From positions 1 to 5,954 of the forward strand of contig JAGCSS010000393.1 of the NCBI GenBank assembly GCA_017964055.1: a stretch of DNA of 5,954 nucleotides, written 5' to 3'. Shown here one piece after another: positions 4,635-5,954 of this stretch. The stretch comes from Lachnospiraceae bacterium. Lineage in GTDB: Bacteria; Bacillota; Clostridia; Lachnospirales; Lachnospiraceae. The position numbers were made by a program, and so were the translations under genes. Each line of letters starts with the position of its first letter. The first letter of the stretch is position 1. The notes beneath the pieces were generated by a model. That model saw nothing but the letters and a program-made list of their open reading frames with translations. It did no database searches and had not been told where the DNA came from.

Positions 4635-5954
4635 TTATTCTGTTACATCCGCAGCGATCACCGTACGGTCGTTGCTCTTAACCTGTCCAAAGCCGCCGGC
4701 CAGGAGCTTCTTTGCGTTCCTGGTCTCCATGCTGTCGATCACGCCGCCGATAAAGCGGTCCGCCTCGGCAAGGCTTCCTTCATGCACTTCCCTGACTATC
4801 GATTTAAGTTTCTTCATTATCAGCTGATAAGCGTGCTTCTCCACCTCGCAGCTGTTCTCTTTAAGCCTTACGAACAACAGATCTTCCATGTCCTCCATGT
4901 CGTATGACGGTATATGCACGCGCTGCGGGAACATGCTGTTTATCTCTCTGTGATCCTTCAGCAGTCTGTTGAGTTCGCTCCTGTAATCCGTGATTATGAC
5001 CGCGGTCCTGCCCGTGAATCTCTCGTTGGCCTTAAGCAGTCTGCCGACCGCATCCGCCGAGAGCTTGCCTGCGTTGTTGATCAGCAGGCAGCATCCGAGC
5101 AGACGCTCCATCTTGTCCTCGAGGCTCATCGTATTGATCTTCTCCGCCTCGGAAAACGCCACCTGCGGATTCTTTAAGAAGCCGTTCTGGTAGAGTATCT
5201 TTGTGATCCCCTTGATAATGGTCTTGCTGCCGCTGTTGTGCTCGCCCGAAACGATCAGGCACTTGTTTTTGATCTGGGGATTGAGCAGTATCTCGAGAGT
5301 CTTGATGAGCTGTCCCCTGATATCGCGTTGGTATGCAAAGAATCCGAAATAGTCCTCGAGCTGCATGCCTTTTTTGTCGAGGAATGCCGCGAGCAGGCTG
5401 TCAGCCGCTATCTTCGCACCGTTAGGGCCCTTAAATGTATGCTGGACGAGTTCGAGCTCCGGCTCTTCCGCTTCTCCGATCGCCGCCTCGGCTGCTGCCA
5501 TTATGGCAGACTCAGGCACGATCTCCTCTTCAGGTTCATCTTTAAGCTCTTCTTCCGGCTCGCTTTCATTTTCAGGTTCAGTTTCAACCGCAGCTTCTGC
5601 TTCAGGCTCAACCTCGACCTCTGCTTCAATCTCACCTTCAGTCTCTGATTCTTTAGCCTCATCTTCGATCTCAGTCTCTGTTTCCGTCCCGGCTTCCGCT
5701 TCGGTCTCTGTCTCAGCCTCGTTTTCTGCCTCTGCTTCGGACTCCGCCTCAGCCTCTGTATCGGATTCCCCGCTCACATACTCTGCACTGTTCCCAGCCG
5801 CATATTCACCGGCAGGAGTTCCCGCATCCTCAAGGCCTTCCTCATCCGCTGTCTCTTCGGACTCGATGACCTCCGCAGTCCCGGGTTCATCTTCGTCCTC
5901 TTCGAGCTCCATCTCTTCTTCTATTACTTCATCCGCGGCAGGCTCATTCTCCGC
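4635..5954 (-). CDS. Glu-rich protein with degenerate CbxX/SpoVK-type AAA domain, N-terminus cut by window edge
   Basis: The visible 439 residues enter from the right edge without a start. An ATG at 5912 is in frame, but the same acidic sequence continues upstream, so it is probably internal. Counting from that Met: residues 1-155 are extremely acidic, with EA/ET/ES dipeptide runs at 50-110; residues 160-215 form a helical lead-in; about 218-355 is a CbxX-like AAA core; 355-425 is a small helical lid. The fold matches in order: CLIVSGEHNSGSKT (P-loop position), CCLLINNAGKL (Walker B position), AVIITDY (sensor 1) and SMFPQRVHIPSY (arginine-finger segment). Canonical CbxX reads GNPGTGKTT, LFIDEAYSL, IVAGY and SRFPxxIxFPDY. 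Here the Walker lysine aligns with Ser229, DE becomes Asn279-Asn280, and the finger Arg becomes Met. ATP hydrolysis by this domain is therefore unlikely. An active AAA domain may lie upstream outside the window. Function unknown. Confidence 0.8.
   Translation of the reverse strand, partial: AENEPAADEVIEEEMELEEDEDEPGTAEVIESEETADEEGLEDAGTPAGEYAAGNSAEYVSGESDTEAEAESEAEAENEAETETEAEAGTETETEIEDEAKESETEGEIEAEVEVEPEAEAAVETEPENESEPEEELKDEPEEEIVPESAIMAAAEAAIGEAEEPELELVQHTFKGPNGAKIAADSLLAAFLDKKGMQLEDYFGFFAYQRDIRGQLIKTLEILLNPQIKNKCLIVSGEHNSGSKTIIKGITKILYQNGFLKNPQVAFSEAEKINTMSLEDKMERLLGCCLLINNAGKLSADAVGRLLKANERFTGRTAVIITDYRSELNRLLKDHREINSMFPQRVHIPSYDMEDMEDLLFVRLKENSCEVEKHAYQLIMKKLKSIVREVHEGSLAEADRFIGGVIDSMETRNAKKLLAGGFGQVKSNDRTVIAADVTE
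5508..5765 (-). repeat. Degenerate tandem repeat encoding Glu-x dipeptides
   Basis: On the coding strand this is an imperfect hexamer-like array of GAG/GAA alternating with GCx, ACx, GTx or TCx codons. It encodes about 86 residues in which nearly every second position is Glu. It lies between the acidic N-terminal part and the AAA-like domain. Such arrays change length readily by slippage and usually form disordered linkers. Confidence 0.75.

Noticed and set aside
5238..5648. Phe/Leu/Arg-rich plus-strand frame resembling a membrane protein
   Set aside because: It is the antisense reading of the Glu-rich repeat (GAA/GAG gives TTC/CTC), so its hydrophobic pattern is an artefact.
5870..5912. ATG at 5912 as the true start of the AAA-like protein
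   Set aside because: The same acidic coding continues without a stop to the window edge, so the start most likely lies outside.

Overview
This window reads as a stretch of chromosome from an anaerobic low-to-mid-GC Gram-positive bacterium of the class Clostridia. The evidence is the strong AGGAGG-type ribosome binding sites, sigma-A-like promoters with TATAAT boxes, an HD-GYP protein with a clostridial-style N-terminal module, a CbxX/SpoVK-type AAA protein and a KDPG aldolase that runs on past the usual family length. Family or genus cannot be fixed from six genes. No tRNA, rRNA, CRISPR array, insertion sequence or phage gene was seen.

Layout: (1) 1-647, minus strand, KDPG/KHG aldolase (eda), cut by the left edge. 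(2) 648-830, a divergent control region holding a near-consensus promoter for eda, a weaker promoter for the regulator and three inverted repeats. (3) 831-1613, plus, an IclR-family regulator. (4) 1635-2732, plus, an HD-GYP phosphohydrolase (probable cyclic-di-GMP phosphodiesterase), 21 bases behind the regulator and probably in the same transcript. (5) 2743-2772, a perfect 13-bp hairpin whose T tract lies on the minus-strand side, so it ends the murA transcript. (6) 2780-4075, minus, murA. (7) 4076-4292, a second divergent control region, with two identical TTTACT-16-TATAAT promoters in exact mirror symmetry. (8) 4293-4631, plus, a 112-residue stand-alone Ig-like (Big_5/SbsA-like) domain protein. 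(9) 4635-5954, minus, a protein with a long glutamate-rich segment and a C-terminal CbxX-like AAA domain with degraded catalytic motifs, cut by the right edge.

How they fit together: the aldolase and the IclR regulator are most simply a sugar-acid (ketodeoxygluconate/uronate) catabolic gene and its local regulator. The HD-GYP gene sits downstream of that regulator and may couple second-messenger turnover to it, though this rests on position only. murA is a housekeeping peptidoglycan gene that shares a mirror-image promoter region with the Ig-like gene. That gene runs head-on into the AAA pseudo-enzyme gene with only 3 bases between their stop codons. The least ordinary items are the pseudo-AAA protein, the lone leaderless Ig-like domain and the symmetric promoter pair.
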